Shown piece after piece: positions 24,577 to 32,940 of a stretch of 53,299 bases of DNA. This DNA comes from an uncultured Selenomonadales bacterium (GTDB lineage Bacteria; Bacillota; Negativicutes; Selenomonadales; Selenomonadaceae). The stretch spans positions 1 to 53,299 of the forward strand of contig CAMKFB010000008.1 in the NCBI GenBank assembly GCA_946411735.1, in the 5' to 3' direction. Under the pieces are notes generated by a model, which was not told where the DNA came from, did no database searches, and saw only the letters and a list, made by a program, of their open reading frames with translations. The translations under genes and the position numbers were made by a program. The number at the start of each line of letters is the position of its first letter. Position 1 is the first letter of the stretch.

Positions 24577-24653
24577 TGGCGACCCGGATCGGACTTGAAC
24601 CGACGACCTCCGCCGTGACAGGGCGGCATTCTAACCAACTAAACTACCGGGCC
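24577..24653 (-). tRNA. tRNA-Asp (anticodon GTC)
   Basis: A 77-base cloverleaf with encoded CCA. The acceptor GGCCCGG pairs with CCGGGTC (one G-T pair), and the anticodon arm CCGCC-CTGTCAC-GGCGG gives GTC. The D arm contains TAGTTGGTTAGA. It is first of a two-tRNA set upstream of ffh. Confidence 0.97.
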
Positions 24654-24741
24654 GCGTGCGTTGATGACTCTTGCCGTCAACGGTGTGAATTATATACGCG
24701 ATTACGATTGAAGTCAAGCTATTTTTTGTCGAAAACACATA

Positions 24742-24766
24742 GAGCCCGAGAAAACCTCTCGAGCTC
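24742..24766 (-). terminator. Possible terminator after the zinc-ribbon gene
   Basis: GAGCCCGAG (24742-24750) and CTCGAGCTC (24758-24766) form a nine-base stem with one G-T pair on the minus strand. The T stretch after it is interrupted, so efficiency is uncertain. Confidence 0.5.
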
Positions 24767-24801
24767 CATCGAAATTCGTTATGATAAATTCAGCGCTGCG
24801 A

Positions 24802-25095
24802 TTATGCTCCGCGGTTGAGCCGATGCTTGCTGAAGCAGTCGCGGCAGTAGACCGGTCGATCGTTTTTCGGCAAGAACGGAACCTCCGTCTCCTTGCCGCA
24901 ATCGGCGCAAATCACTTTGTGCATCTGACGTCCCTCGCCGCCCTCATGACTGCGGCGACGTTTGTCGCGGCAATCGCGGCAGCGCGAAGGCTCGTTCTCG
25001 AAGCCCTTCTCCGCGTAAAATTCCTGCTCGCCTGCGCTGAAGATAAATTCCTTGCCGCAGTCTTTGCAAACGAGTGTCTTGTCCTCAAAAGCCAT
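24802..25095 (-). CDS. Double zinc-ribbon protein
   Basis: This 97-residue protein has two Cys4 zinc sites. The first is CKDCGKEFIFSAGEQEFY with a later CRDCRDK, the PF13451-type zinc ribbon (zf-trcl). The second is CADCGKETEVPF with CRDCFSKHR, the CXXC-20-CXXC type. Both are common in Clostridia and related groups. Proteins of this kind probably bind RNA or DNA, but no role is proven. The linker KRRRSHEGGEGR is strongly basic. It is a single gene with its own hairpin downstream. Confidence 0.9.
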   Translation of the reverse strand: MAFEDKTLVCKDCGKEFIFSAGEQEFYAEKGFENEPSRCRDCRDKRRRSHEGGEGRQMHKVICADCGKETEVPFLPKNDRPVYCRDCFSKHRLNRGA

Positions 25096-25208
25096 ATCAA
25101 TAAAAACTCCTCTACACTAAAAAAAATTACCTATGCTGCGTTGCACACAGCATAAATGCATTATATCATCGATCACAAAAAATGCAAGCGATTTTGATCA
25201 AATCATTC

Positions 25209-25238
25209 TTGACTTGGAGTTGCTCACGATAATAAAAT
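25209..25238 (+). promoter_or_regulatory. Candidate promoter of the flavoprotein gene
   Basis: TTGACT (25209-25214) and TAAAAT (25233-25238) are 18 bases apart, each one base from consensus. They lie 31 bases upstream of the start at 25270. Confidence 0.6.
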
Positions 25239-25269
25239 CGATCGGAGCATTTGAAAGGAGCGTTTTGCG

Positions 25270-25887
25270 ATGAAGGTTATGATGATTAACGGCTCGCCGC
25301 ATGTCAAAGGCAATACGGCGTTGGCGCTCGAGGAGATGAAAAAGATTTTTGAGACGGCGGACGTCGAAGTCAATCTCGTCCACGTCGGCAACAAGGCGGT
25401 GCGCGGCTGCGTCGCTTGCGGCAGCTGTTTCAAGACCGGCAAGTGCATTGTCAACGACATCGTCAACGAGAGCGCCAAGATTTTTGAGGAGGTGGACGGC
25501 GTGGTGGTCGGCTCGCCGGTTTATTACGGTTCCGCCAACGGCACTCTGATTTCGTTCCTCGATCGGCTGTTTTTCAGCACGGGCTTCGACAAGCGGATGA
25601 AAGTCGGCGCGTCAGTGGTGATCGCTCGGCGCGCGGGCACGACCGCCACGTTCGATGAGCTCAACAAGTATTTTGCGATCAGCGGCATGCCGATCGCGCC
25701 CAGTCAATATTGGAATAACGCGTTCGGTCGAGAGCAGGGCGAAGTGTCGCAGGATGCGGAGGGACTTCAAACGATGCGGACGTTGGCGCGCAATATGATC
25801 TTTATGATGAAGAGCATCGCGCTCGGTAAAGAACAATTCGGCATGCCCGAGCTCGAGCCGTGGACGCCGACGCATTTTATAAGATGA
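25270..25887 (+). CDS. NADPH-dependent FMN reductase / iron-sulfur flavoprotein family
   Basis: This 205-residue flavodoxin-like protein opens MKVMMINGSPHVKGNTALAL, the FMN-phosphate loop. RGCVACGSCFKTGKCIVND is the compact four-cysteine motif of iron-sulfur flavoproteins (Isf), and GSPVYYGSANGTLISFLDR is the second flavin loop. Such proteins act as redox partners or quinone/oxygen reductases in anaerobes. AAAGGAG is nine bases before the ATG. The stop overlaps the next ATG as ATGA, coupling it to a FliB-like gene. Confidence 0.93.
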   Translation: MKVMMINGSPHVKGNTALALEEMKKIFETADVEVNLVHVGNKAVRGCVACGSCFKTGKCIVNDIVNESAKIFEEVDGVVVGSPVYYGSANGTLISFLDRLFFSTGFDKRMKVGASVVIARRAGTTATFDELNKYFAISGMPIAPSQYWNNAFGREQGEVSQDAEGLQTMRTLARNMIFMMKSIALGKEQFGMPELEPWTPTHFIR

Positions 25888-26912
25888 AGTGTTGGCGCCC
25901 GACTTACGTCAAGGATTTTCGATGTGACGGTCGAAAGTGTTCGAGCCGCTGCTGTCGAAATTGGCGCGTCGTCATCGATCGCGATACTTATAAAAAGTTG
26001 GCGGCGCTCGACAATCAAGCCGTTCTCGATCGGATCAGATTCGTCGAGGAGGAAAAAATTTTTGTCGTCGAGCTCATGCCCAACGGCGATTGCCCTTTCC
26101 TCGACGGCGATCTGTTGTGCGTGCTTCAAAAAAACTTCGGCGCCGATCACTTAGCCGCCATCTGCCACGATTATCCGCGCGTCACTTATAAAATTGACAA
26201 CCTTCTCGAGCAGTCGCTTACGCTTACCTGTCCGATTGTCGCTCGCTCGGTTTTATTGTCGGAGGAGCCGATCACATTTGAGACCGTCGAGATCGAGCCG
26301 CCGCGTTTTATGTTCGATTGGAGCGATCGGATTGACGACGTCGATGAGGCGATCGAGCTTCAACGTCGGGCGATCGCTCTGCTGCAGGATCGGGCGTTGC
26401 CGATCGATCGTCGGCTCCAAAATTTATATCGACTGATCGATGAGCCGACCGTCGAGCGGAAAAATTTTTTTGAAGTCGAGCGCCACGCGGATATTATGAT
26501 CGACATTTTCGATCGGATGTACGCCGCTGAAATGAGCGCCGATAAAAAGTCGCAGATCAAAAAAATTTATCTCGGGCTCCGCGCGGAGATTACATCGATG
26601 TTGCCGGACGTCGTGCTCGAGAATTATCTGGTCAACGAATTTTTCATGCGCTGCTATCCGTTCTCGCGCAACGGCGATCGGCGGCTTGCCTGTCGAATGT
26701 TCATCGTCGGCTTCAAAGCGATGGAGTTTGCGCTCACTTTGGCGGCGATCTCGAAAGGCAATCGATTTACCGTCGACGATCTTCTCTCGACGATCGACGC
26801 CGTCAACGAGCGCCTCGACCACAATCGAGACGGGATGCGCGCCGTTCGAGACTCCGCGCGGAGCCTCGCCGATTGGAATGAATTTGTCGCAGCAATGTTC
26901 GATACAGATTGA
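25884..26912 (+). CDS. FliB-like flagellin lysine N-methylase
   Basis: This protein of about 342 residues has the FliB cysteine motif near its start: Cys3, Cys14, Cys19, Cys23 and Cys24 in KCWRP and CDGRKCSSRCCRNW. Further cysteines follow in CPFLDGDLLCVL and CHDYPR. FliB proteins methylate flagellin lysines in Salmonella, apparently as iron-sulfur enzymes. Homologues are widespread in Firmicutes, including species without flagella, so the substrate is uncertain. No flagellin gene is in the window. I chose the ATG at 25884 since it overlaps the flavoprotein stop. The coupled flavoprotein could supply electrons; that is inference. Confidence 0.88.
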   Translation: MKCWRPTYVKDFRCDGRKCSSRCCRNWRVVIDRDTYKKLAALDNQAVLDRIRFVEEEKIFVVELMPNGDCPFLDGDLLCVLQKNFGADHLAAICHDYPRVTYKIDNLLEQSLTLTCPIVARSVLLSEEPITFETVEIEPPRFMFDWSDRIDDVDEAIELQRRAIALLQDRALPIDRRLQNLYRLIDEPTVERKNFFEVERHADIMIDIFDRMYAAEMSADKKSQIKKIYLGLRAEITSMLPDVVLENYLVNEFFMRCYPFSRNGDRRLACRMFIVGFKAMEFALTLAAISKGNRFTVDDLLSTIDAVNERLDHNRDGMRAVRDSARSLADWNEFVAAMFDTD

Positions 26913-26926
26913 TTGGAGGAAGATTT

Positions 26927-27709
26927 ATGCGTTGGAAGAAAATGTTGTCGCTCGGGCTGTTGATGCTCGGGGCATCGTGCTTTGCGGTCGGCTCGGAGGC
27001 GTCGGCGAAGGTGCTCGAGAAAAACGATCCCGAAATGTCGGCGGTGCTCGAGCGCTACGTCTACGGCGACACCGTCAAGCAATCGGCGGCACTCAACGAT
27101 ACCGATCGGGAGCTGGTTCGGATCGCGTCGATAGCGACGATCGGCAGTCAAAAATATCTCGAGATCGAGACGGAGAATGCGTTAAAGGCAGGCGTCAAGC
27201 CGCTCGAGATTCGTGAGGCGATTTATCAAATTACGCCGTACATCGGCTTTGCGCGCACGGTTGATGCGCTCGAGACGATCAACAAAGTTTTCAAAGCGCA
27301 CGGCGTAAAGTTGCCGCTCGAAAAGCAGGGCACGGTCGATGACTCGACGCGGTTCGATAAGGGGCTGGGCGTGCAGATTGAGATATTCGGCGACGCGATC
27401 AATCAGATGCGCAAGAACGCTCCGTCGGATGCGGCGCATTTCAATGACGACTTGGCGGAGTTTTGTTTCGGCGACACTTACACGCGCGGCACGCTCGATC
27501 TCAAGCAGCGTGAGATGTTGACGATGGCGGCAATCGCGTCGCTCGGCGGTTGCGAGCCGCAATTGAAGGCGCACATCGCGGGCAATCGGAGCGTGGGAAA
27601 TACGCGGGCGCAGATGATCGGGGTGCTGACGGCGATCAACCCGTTCATCGGCTTCCCGCGAACGCTCAACGCTCTTGCATGCGTCAATGAAGTCATGCCG
27701 CCCAAATAA
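26927..27709 (+). CDS. Exported tandem carboxymuconolactone-decarboxylase-family protein
   Basis: The protein has about 260 residues with a signal peptide (LSLGLLMLGASCFAV) and two CMD-like domains. Each has a helical unit: RELVRIASIATIGSQKYLEIE with PYIGFARTVDALETI, and REMLTMAAIASLGGCEPQLKAH with PFIGFPRTLNALACV. The CxxC of AhpD peroxidases is absent, so disulfide chemistry of that type is unlikely. Exported CMD proteins are common in anaerobes and unassigned. GGAGGAAG is six bases before the ATG at 26927. The TAA stop is part of a dispersed repeat arm. Confidence 0.88.
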   Translation: MRWKKMLSLGLLMLGASCFAVGSEASAKVLEKNDPEMSAVLERYVYGDTVKQSAALNDTDRELVRIASIATIGSQKYLEIETENALKAGVKPLEIREAIYQITPYIGFARTVDALETINKVFKAHGVKLPLEKQGTVDDSTRFDKGLGVQIEIFGDAINQMRKNAPSDAAHFNDDLAEFCFGDTYTRGTLDLKQREMLTMAAIASLGGCEPQLKAHIAGNRSVGNTRAQMIGVLTAINPFIGFPRTLNALACVNEVMPPK

Positions 27710-27729
27710 TTTTTCCCGCCCGCCCACCC
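27704..27729 (+). repeat. Dispersed repeat arm at the CMD gene stop
   Basis: AAATAATTTTTCCCGCCC followed by GCCCACCC begins in the last sense codon and includes the TAA. The next 60 bases have no gene and contain a copy of the TCCGCGCGGA palindrome (27772). Confidence 0.75.
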
Positions 27730-27793
27730 ACATAAGGGCTATCGCCCCTAGACCCCAATGAGACGGTCGGCTCCGCGCGGAGCGAAAAAATCA

Positions 27794-27826
27794 GGCGCTG
27801 CCCTCGACAGGCGGCGCCCTTTTTTA
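27794..27826 (+). terminator. Intrinsic terminator after the CMD gene
   Basis: GGCGCTGCC (27794-27802) pairs with GGCGGCGCC (27810-27818) around a seven-base loop, followed by CTTTTTTA. It ends at the mrr stop of the convergent gene. Confidence 0.88.
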
Positions 27827-27827
27827 T

Positions 27828-28679
27828 TCAACCCATAAAAAATTTTTTATCGATGTACTTCAGCTCGTAGGTTCGAGTCGTGACGCCGAGGTTGTGGTCG
27901 AGCATGAGATTGATCACATCATCGACATCAAGCAAGTACACCGAGTGCTCGTCCGCATACTCCTTCGCCTCGTCCGAGAACATCGCCGTCGCCAAAAACA
28001 TTCCTTTTTTGATCTGCGAGCGATCATCCATCGCCTTAACGAAACGCTGCAGTTCGTCTTCGTCAATCACTTCATCGTACGGCAGACGTTTTGCCTCAAC
28101 ATGTCGCACATCGAAGCCGCTCCTGTTGCGCAGCATGAGCGAGCCGCTAAGGTTGCCGTTTTTGTCGGGGTTGAGCGCAACGTCAACAACTTCTTCGCCG
28201 TCGTAATCCAACGTCCTCAACAGCCGATCAATCAGCCCTTTGAACTTCTCAGACGGCAGGTTGAGAATCACGTCCAACAGATCGTCGATAAAACCTTTCT
28301 CCAATTCGAGATACAGTCGCTCAAACCGGTCAATTTTTTGGAGCGGATCACTGCCTTCATCGAGGTCGAGCGGCGAATCGACCTCATCATCAACATTTGA
28401 AACACGTCCCGACAAATACTTTTTACCCGCGTCGGTGATTTGATAGTGAGCACGCTGAGGCGCGACGATCATTTCGTCTTCTTTTAATTTCCTTATCGCC
28501 CAGGCAATGTTATTAGTCCATACCGGTGCGCCGCTGTTCGTTTTTTTCGCCCGTTGAGCGGCGGTCAAATGAAATCTGCGCCTTATAAATTTTTGCAACT
28601 GCTCGGATGTATGAACTTCGCCGTCACTCAAAAATTCCAAGACGGGATCGTACAGCTCGTTTTGTTTTGGGATTGCCAT
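27828..28679 (-). CDS. mrr: Mrr-family restriction endonuclease
   Basis: This 283-residue protein has the Mrr_N winged-helix domain at about residues 5-90 (LYDPVLEFLSDGEVHTSEQL and ITDAGKKYLSGR) and an Mrr catalytic domain at about 130-270. The PD-(D/E)XK core is readable as Asp166 and Glu195-Ala-Lys197 in VRHVEAKRLP, where many Mrr proteins have a QxK or CK form. The late block KGMFLATAMFSDEAKEYA fits the family. Mrr cuts methylated foreign DNA (type IV restriction). No methylase partner is adjacent, as expected. It shares the window with another modification-dependent candidate at 1-1017. Confidence 0.92.
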   Translation of the reverse strand: MAIPKQNELYDPVLEFLSDGEVHTSEQLQKFIRRRFHLTAAQRAKKTNSGAPVWTNNIAWAIRKLKEDEMIVAPQRAHYQITDAGKKYLSGRVSNVDDEVDSPLDLDEGSDPLQKIDRFERLYLELEKGFIDDLLDVILNLPSEKFKGLIDRLLRTLDYDGEEVVDVALNPDKNGNLSGSLMLRNRSGFDVRHVEAKRLPYDEVIDEDELQRFVKAMDDRSQIKKGMFLATAMFSDEAKEYADEHSVYLLDVDDVINLMLDHNLGVTTRTYELKYIDKKFFMG

Positions 28680-28696
28680 CGAATATCACCTCGCCG

Positions 28697-29734
28697 TCAA
28701 GGGTACATCGGCACCACATCCAACGCCGTCCTCTCCTCGAAACCCGCCGCGATGTTCAAATTCTGCACCGCTTGACCTGTCGCCCCCTTCACCAGATTAT
28801 CGATCGCCGACAACACTATCACGCGCCGCGTCCGCGGATCGACGTGCCAACCGATATCGCAGAAATTCGAGCCGCGCACTGCCTTCGTCATCGGATAACC
28901 GCCGCGCCCGAGCAGTCGAACGAAAAATTCTCCGCCGTACATCTTATGAAATGCCGCGTCGATCATCTCCGGCGTGATCTCCGCGCGCATCGTCGCGTAG
29001 CACGTCGCCAAGATTCCTCTCGACATCGGTACCAAATGCGGCGTGAAGTTTATGATCGTCGGCTCGCCTCCGATATCCGTCAGCGCCTGCTCGATCTCCG
29101 GCGTATGTCGATGCGTCGCCACGCCGTACGCCTTCAGACTGTCATAAAGCTCGGGGAAGTGATTCGCCTGATTCGGCTTGCGACCCGCCCCCGAGACGCC
29201 CGACTTCGCGTCCACCACGATCGAGTTCACATCGATCAAGTGATGCTTCGCCAGCGGCGCCAACGCCAGGATCGATGCCGTCGTATAGCAGCCCGCGTTG
29301 GCGATGATCTTCGCGCCCTTGATCTCCTCTCGATAAAGCTCCGCCAGCCCGTACACCCTCCGCGCGGAGCGATGCGTGTGCTTGACTTTATACCATTGCT
29401 CGTAGACGTTCGGATCGCTGAAGCGATAATCCGCGCCCAGATCGATGATGCGCGTCGGCATGTCCTCGAGCCGCCGCCCGATGTCCATCGCGTGACCATG
29501 CGGCAGCGCCACAAATATAAAATCGCTGTCCTCCGCAATCGCCTCAAGCTCTTTCAAACTCTCGAGCTGTCGATCGTAAAGCCCGCGCAGATGCGGATAT
29601 AAATCCGAAATGAGTTCGCCGGTGTGACTCTCCGACGTGATGTGCGTGATCGAAATTTGCGGGTGGCGATTCAATATCGAAAACAATTCGGCGCCGGCAT
29701 ATCCCGTCGCGCCCACGATGCTGATTTTTATCAT
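28697..29734 (-). CDS. argC: N-acetyl-gamma-glutamyl-phosphate reductase
   Basis: This 345-residue enzyme carries out the third step of arginine synthesis, NADPH reduction of N-acetylglutamyl phosphate. It opens with the Rossmann motif KISIVGATGYAGAELF and has the catalytic cysteine in IANAGCYTTASILAL. The later GRKPNQANHFPELYDSLKAYGV and HLVPMSRGILATCYA blocks are typical. GGAGG precedes the ATG at 29734; a GTG lies one codon earlier. The usual partners argJ, argB and argD are not nearby; mrr follows it. ArgC is complete. Confidence 0.97.
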   Translation of the reverse strand: MIKISIVGATGYAGAELFSILNRHPQISITHITSESHTGELISDLYPHLRGLYDRQLESLKELEAIAEDSDFIFVALPHGHAMDIGRRLEDMPTRIIDLGADYRFSDPNVYEQWYKVKHTHRSARRVYGLAELYREEIKGAKIIANAGCYTTASILALAPLAKHHLIDVNSIVVDAKSGVSGAGRKPNQANHFPELYDSLKAYGVATHRHTPEIEQALTDIGGEPTIINFTPHLVPMSRGILATCYATMRAEITPEMIDAAFHKMYGGEFFVRLLGRGGYPMTKAVRGSNFCDIGWHVDPRTRRVIVLSAIDNLVKGATGQAVQNLNIAAGFEERTALDVVPMYP

Positions 29735-29828
29735 CACATTACCTCCAGTCGCGACGAATTATAGATCGAGCATAGGATTTTTTCAATCGACAGCGAATAG
29801 GCACATCATAAGCCTCGAAGGGAATGAA

Positions 29829-30305
29829 ATGTTTATGCCTGTGATGGAAATAAAAAAGATGGGCGAGCCGGTACTCAAAGAAATTTGCGCGCCGGTCGAG
29901 CGCATCGACAAAAAGATCAAACACCTGCTCGACGACATGGCGGAGACGATGTACGCAAATGAGGGCGTGGGGCTTGCCGCACCGCAAGTGGGAGTGCCGA
30001 TTCGCATGGCGGTGATCAACGTCGACAAGAAAAAACTTTACGAGCTGATCAATCCGGTGATCGTCGAGCGCGAGGGCGCGGTTGTCGATCAAGAGGGCTG
30101 CCTGTCGTTCCCGGGGCTGTTCGGTGATGTCGAGCGCGCCGAGAAGGTTCGCGTCGAGTACATCAATCGATATGGCAAGAAACGCTTCGTCGAGGCGGAA
30201 GGATTGTTGGCGCGCTGCCTTCAACACGAGATCGATCATCTCGACGGCAAGCTGTTTATCGAGATCGCACAGAATCTCTCCGAAGGGCGCCGTGACAGAT
30301 CATGA
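29829..30305 (+). CDS. def: Peptide deformylase
   Basis: This 158-residue metalloenzyme removes the formyl group from nascent proteins. All three motifs are present: GVGLAAPQVG at about residues 46-55, EGCLS with the metal ligand Cys91, and HEIDH with His133, Glu134 and His137. The ATG at 29829 has GAAGGGA upstream; longer in-frame reading would cover the argC promoter region. It overlaps fmt by four bases, the standard def-fmt pairing that balances formylation and deformylation. Confidence 0.98.
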   Translation: MFMPVMEIKKMGEPVLKEICAPVERIDKKIKHLLDDMAETMYANEGVGLAAPQVGVPIRMAVINVDKKKLYELINPVIVEREGAVVDQEGCLSFPGLFGDVERAEKVRVEYINRYGKKRFVEAEGLLARCLQHEIDHLDGKLFIEIAQNLSEGRRDRS

Positions 30306-31225
30306 AGCTCCGAACGATTTTCATGGGCACGCCCGACTTCGCCGTCGCCAGCCTCGAGACGTTGATCGAGCGAGGGGATGTTGAGGTCGTCGGCGTCGTC
30401 ACGCAACCGGATCGCCCGCGCGGACGCGGTCATAAGTTGATGCCTTCGCCCGTCAAGGTCGTCGCTCAAAATAATTCTCTGCCGATACTTCAGCCCGAGC
30501 GTCTAAAAAACGATAACGTTATTGATGAATTGGCGGCTCTTGCGCCCGACTTGATCATCGTCGCCGCCTTCGGGCAAATTCTTCCTCAGCGCGTCCTCGA
30601 CATTCCTCCGCGCGGATGCATCAATGTGCACGCGTCGCTGCTGCCGAGATATCGCGGGGCGGCTCCGATCGAGTGGTGTCTGATCAACGGCGAGCGGTCG
30701 ACGGGGATCACGACGATGATGATGGATGCGGGGCTCGACACCGGCGACATGCTCGTAAAGCGCGAAGTCCCGATCGACGAGAACATGACGCTGCCGGAGC
30801 TCTACGACAAGCTGATCGATCGAAGCGTCGAGGCGCTCAATGAGACGATCGATCGGCTGCTCGACGGCACTCTCGAGCGCCAAAAGCAGGACGACGCTCA
30901 ATCGACCTACGCGCCGATGATCAAAAAAGATACCGGCGCCATTGATTGGCATCGCTCTGCGCGGAGCATACATAATTTGGTGCGCGGGCTGTGCGGGCGC
31001 GCGTTCGCGACGCTCGACGGTCAAATCTTCAAAATCTGTCGGACGCGGCTCGTCGATCCTCCGCTCGATTGCACGGTCGAATGCGGCGGCGTGATGTGCG
31101 CGGATCGGCGCGGGCTGATCATCAGGACGGGCGAAGGCGCCGTCGAGATTCTCGAGCTGCAGGCGCCCAATTGCAAACGGATGTCGGCGGCGGATTATCT
31201 CAAAGGGCATTCGCTCGGGAGGTGA
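30302..31225 (+). CDS. fmt: Methionyl-tRNA formyltransferase
   Basis: The 307-residue enzyme formylates initiator Met-tRNA using 10-formyltetrahydrofolate. It has the N-terminal formyltransferase fold with IFMGTPDFAVASLE, the folate and catalytic block INVHASLLPRYRGAAPIEW, TGITTMMMDAGLDTGDML, and the C-terminal OB-like tRNA domain from about residue 210. The ATG overlaps the def stop (ATGA). The DUF116 gene follows four bases after its stop, so def-fmt-DUF116 is one unit. Confidence 0.98.
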   Translation: MKLRTIFMGTPDFAVASLETLIERGDVEVVGVVTQPDRPRGRGHKLMPSPVKVVAQNNSLPILQPERLKNDNVIDELAALAPDLIIVAAFGQILPQRVLDIPPRGCINVHASLLPRYRGAAPIEWCLINGERSTGITTMMMDAGLDTGDMLVKREVPIDENMTLPELYDKLIDRSVEALNETIDRLLDGTLERQKQDDAQSTYAPMIKKDTGAIDWHRSARSIHNLVRGLCGRAFATLDGQIFKICRTRLVDPPLDCTVECGGVMCADRRGLIIRTGEGAVEILELQAPNCKRMSAADYLKGHSLGR

Positions 31226-31229
31226 GGAC

Positions 31230-31997
31230 ATGATCGGCACATTCGCGCTCGCCCGACCGAAGAAGCGTGTATTTCTCGGGCTGATGCTCGTGACGGAATT
31301 TCTCGCCGCGCTCGTGCTCTACGGAATGTGGAAAATCACTTACCTCGGGCTGTCGGACATCTATGAAAAGCTCCCCGCAATGCTCGGCGCGGCGATCATC
31401 ACAATCTCGATCTTCTCGATCGGAATCGTCGTCAACATGGTGCTGGCGATGGAAGGGCTGCCGTTCCTGCCGCTGCTGCGTCGATATTCCTACGCGCTGA
31501 TCCGATTGTTGTTCCCTATGGCGGTGCGGATCGGAAAAATTTTCGGGATCAGTCGGCGACAATTGGAAGGGTCGTTTATCGCCGTCAGCAATCTGATTTT
31601 CATCAAATGCGGGATCAAAGTCAAAGCCGAGCGGCTGCTGGTGCTGGTGCCGCATTGCCTCCAACTTGCGACGTGCCCTCATAAGATCACGCGCGATCCG
31701 AATAATTGTAAGCGATGCGGCGGGTGCAATATCGGCGATCTGATGAAGCTGTCGGACGAGCTGGGCTTTCATTTTTTGGTCGCGACGGGCGGGACGTTGG
31801 CGCGGCAATTCGTCAAGCAAACGAGACCGAAGGCGGTGCTGGCGATCGCGTGCGAGCGCGATCTGATGAGCGGCATTCAAGACGTTTATCCGCTGCCGGC
31901 GGTCGGGGTGCTCAACATTCGACCGAACGGTCCGTGTTATAATACGCGCGTCGACATCGACGACGTCAAGCGGATGCTCGAAAAGATTATCGAATAG
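31230..31997 (+). CDS. DUF116 membrane protein
   Basis: The 255-residue protein has two N-terminal membrane helices (FLGLMLVTEFLAALVLYGMW and AAIITISIFSIGIVVNMVL), then a cytosolic DUF116 domain with conserved cysteines: VPHCLQLATCPHKI, CKRCGGCNIGDL, AIACERDLMSG and PNGPCYNTRVD. The cysteine set suggests a metal or iron-sulfur site. Biochemical function is unknown. Placement directly after def-fmt is conserved in many anaerobic Firmicutes. GGGAGG is eight bases before the ATG. Confidence 0.92.
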   Translation: MIGTFALARPKKRVFLGLMLVTEFLAALVLYGMWKITYLGLSDIYEKLPAMLGAAIITISIFSIGIVVNMVLAMEGLPFLPLLRRYSYALIRLLFPMAVRIGKIFGISRRQLEGSFIAVSNLIFIKCGIKVKAERLLVLVPHCLQLATCPHKITRDPNNCKRCGGCNIGDLMKLSDELGFHFLVATGGTLARQFVKQTRPKAVLAIACERDLMSGIQDVYPLPAVGVLNIRPNGPCYNTRVDIDDVKRMLEKIIE

Positions 31998-32045
31998 GGC
32001 GGCGGCGCGGCTGTCGGCAACAACAAAGGGAATGAGGTGTGTCAA

Positions 32046-32912
32046 ATGTCAGTGAAGGGAATCGTCATCGTGAACGCGAGTGCCGACAGGCATTACGGTC
32101 AGCGCGCGCTGCACAGTCTTGAAAATTTCAGTGCCAATCTCACGACGCGAGACTTTGACGCGCTCGAGCGCAATCAGAAAACGATGTCGGAGGAATTGCG
32201 CGAGAGATTTAAACGGGCGGCGGAGGAGGACGGCAACGATATCAACTATACTTTATACGCTCGAGACGACGACCAAAAATCGCCGTCGAAACTCGATGAG
32301 CACTCGTCGATCCTGAATCCGACGTTGTCTCGAATAAAAGCGTCGGGTCGACTGTCGTCGCCGGCGGAGTGCCGAACTTGCGCCAATCGCAAGACAAGCG
32401 GCGGCTCGAGAAATAAAGCGGCGCCGCTTCAAACGTCGCTGCCTTTGGCGCCGACGATCAACGCCGATCTCGTGCTCGGGACAGGTAATCTGCAGTATGA
32501 AAGTTCCTACGGTCAATACACGGAGGAGCATGCGCATTACGTGATCGACGAGGACGAATTGAAGGCTTATGAGGAGTCGCGCGACGAGGACGGCATTCCG
32601 ACGTTGCCGCGTCCGCAGCCGCATCTCGAGCACACCACTCACATCGACCACGTCACGCAGCATCACTCGGTCAATCGGTCGTTGGCGATCAGCCACCGGC
32701 ATCATCATCCCGCGGCGGCGGTGGCGAACGTGTCGGCGCAGTTGCGCGTGGACATTTGCCCCGAGTGCGGGCGCGCGTACATCTCCGGCACGGTCGCCAA
32801 CTCCCAAGTGCAGTTCTTCAGCGATCTCGACGAGACCAATCCGTATCATCAGCAGCTGTTGGGCGAGGGCGAGGCAGATTTTGTCGGCAACAACGTCGAG
32901 GTCGACGCGTAA
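32046..32912 (+). CDS. Protein with paired CxxC motifs, related to a Firmicutes metalloprotease-like family
   Basis: The 288-residue protein carries CRTCANRK at Cys109/Cys112 and CPECGRAYISG at Cys238/Cys241. A common uncharacterised Firmicutes family has the same two blocks, usually with an HEQEH zinc-protease-like motif between them. Here the middle is longer, acidic and His-rich (HTTHIDHVTQHHS, HRHHHP) and I see no HExxH. It may bind metal through histidines and cysteines. GAGGTG is six bases before the ATG at 32046. It lies between DUF116 and secD on one strand. Family membership is from memory of the motif pair. Confidence 0.75.
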   Translation: MSVKGIVIVNASADRHYGQRALHSLENFSANLTTRDFDALERNQKTMSEELRERFKRAAEEDGNDINYTLYARDDDQKSPSKLDEHSSILNPTLSRIKASGRLSSPAECRTCANRKTSGGSRNKAAPLQTSLPLAPTINADLVLGTGNLQYESSYGQYTEEHAHYVIDEDELKAYEESRDEDGIPTLPRPQPHLEHTTHIDHVTQHHSVNRSLAISHRHHHPAAAVANVSAQLRVDICPECGRAYISGTVANSQVQFFSDLDETNPYHQQLLGEGEADFVGNNVEVDA

Positions 32913-32940
32913 AACACTTTATGAAAGGACCGGAAGTATA

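Noticed and set aside
24423-24818. A plus-strand open frame of 131 codons across the tRNA pair
   Set aside because: It runs antisense through tRNA-Cys and tRNA-Asp and into the zinc-ribbon gene. No motif or ribosome site supports it.
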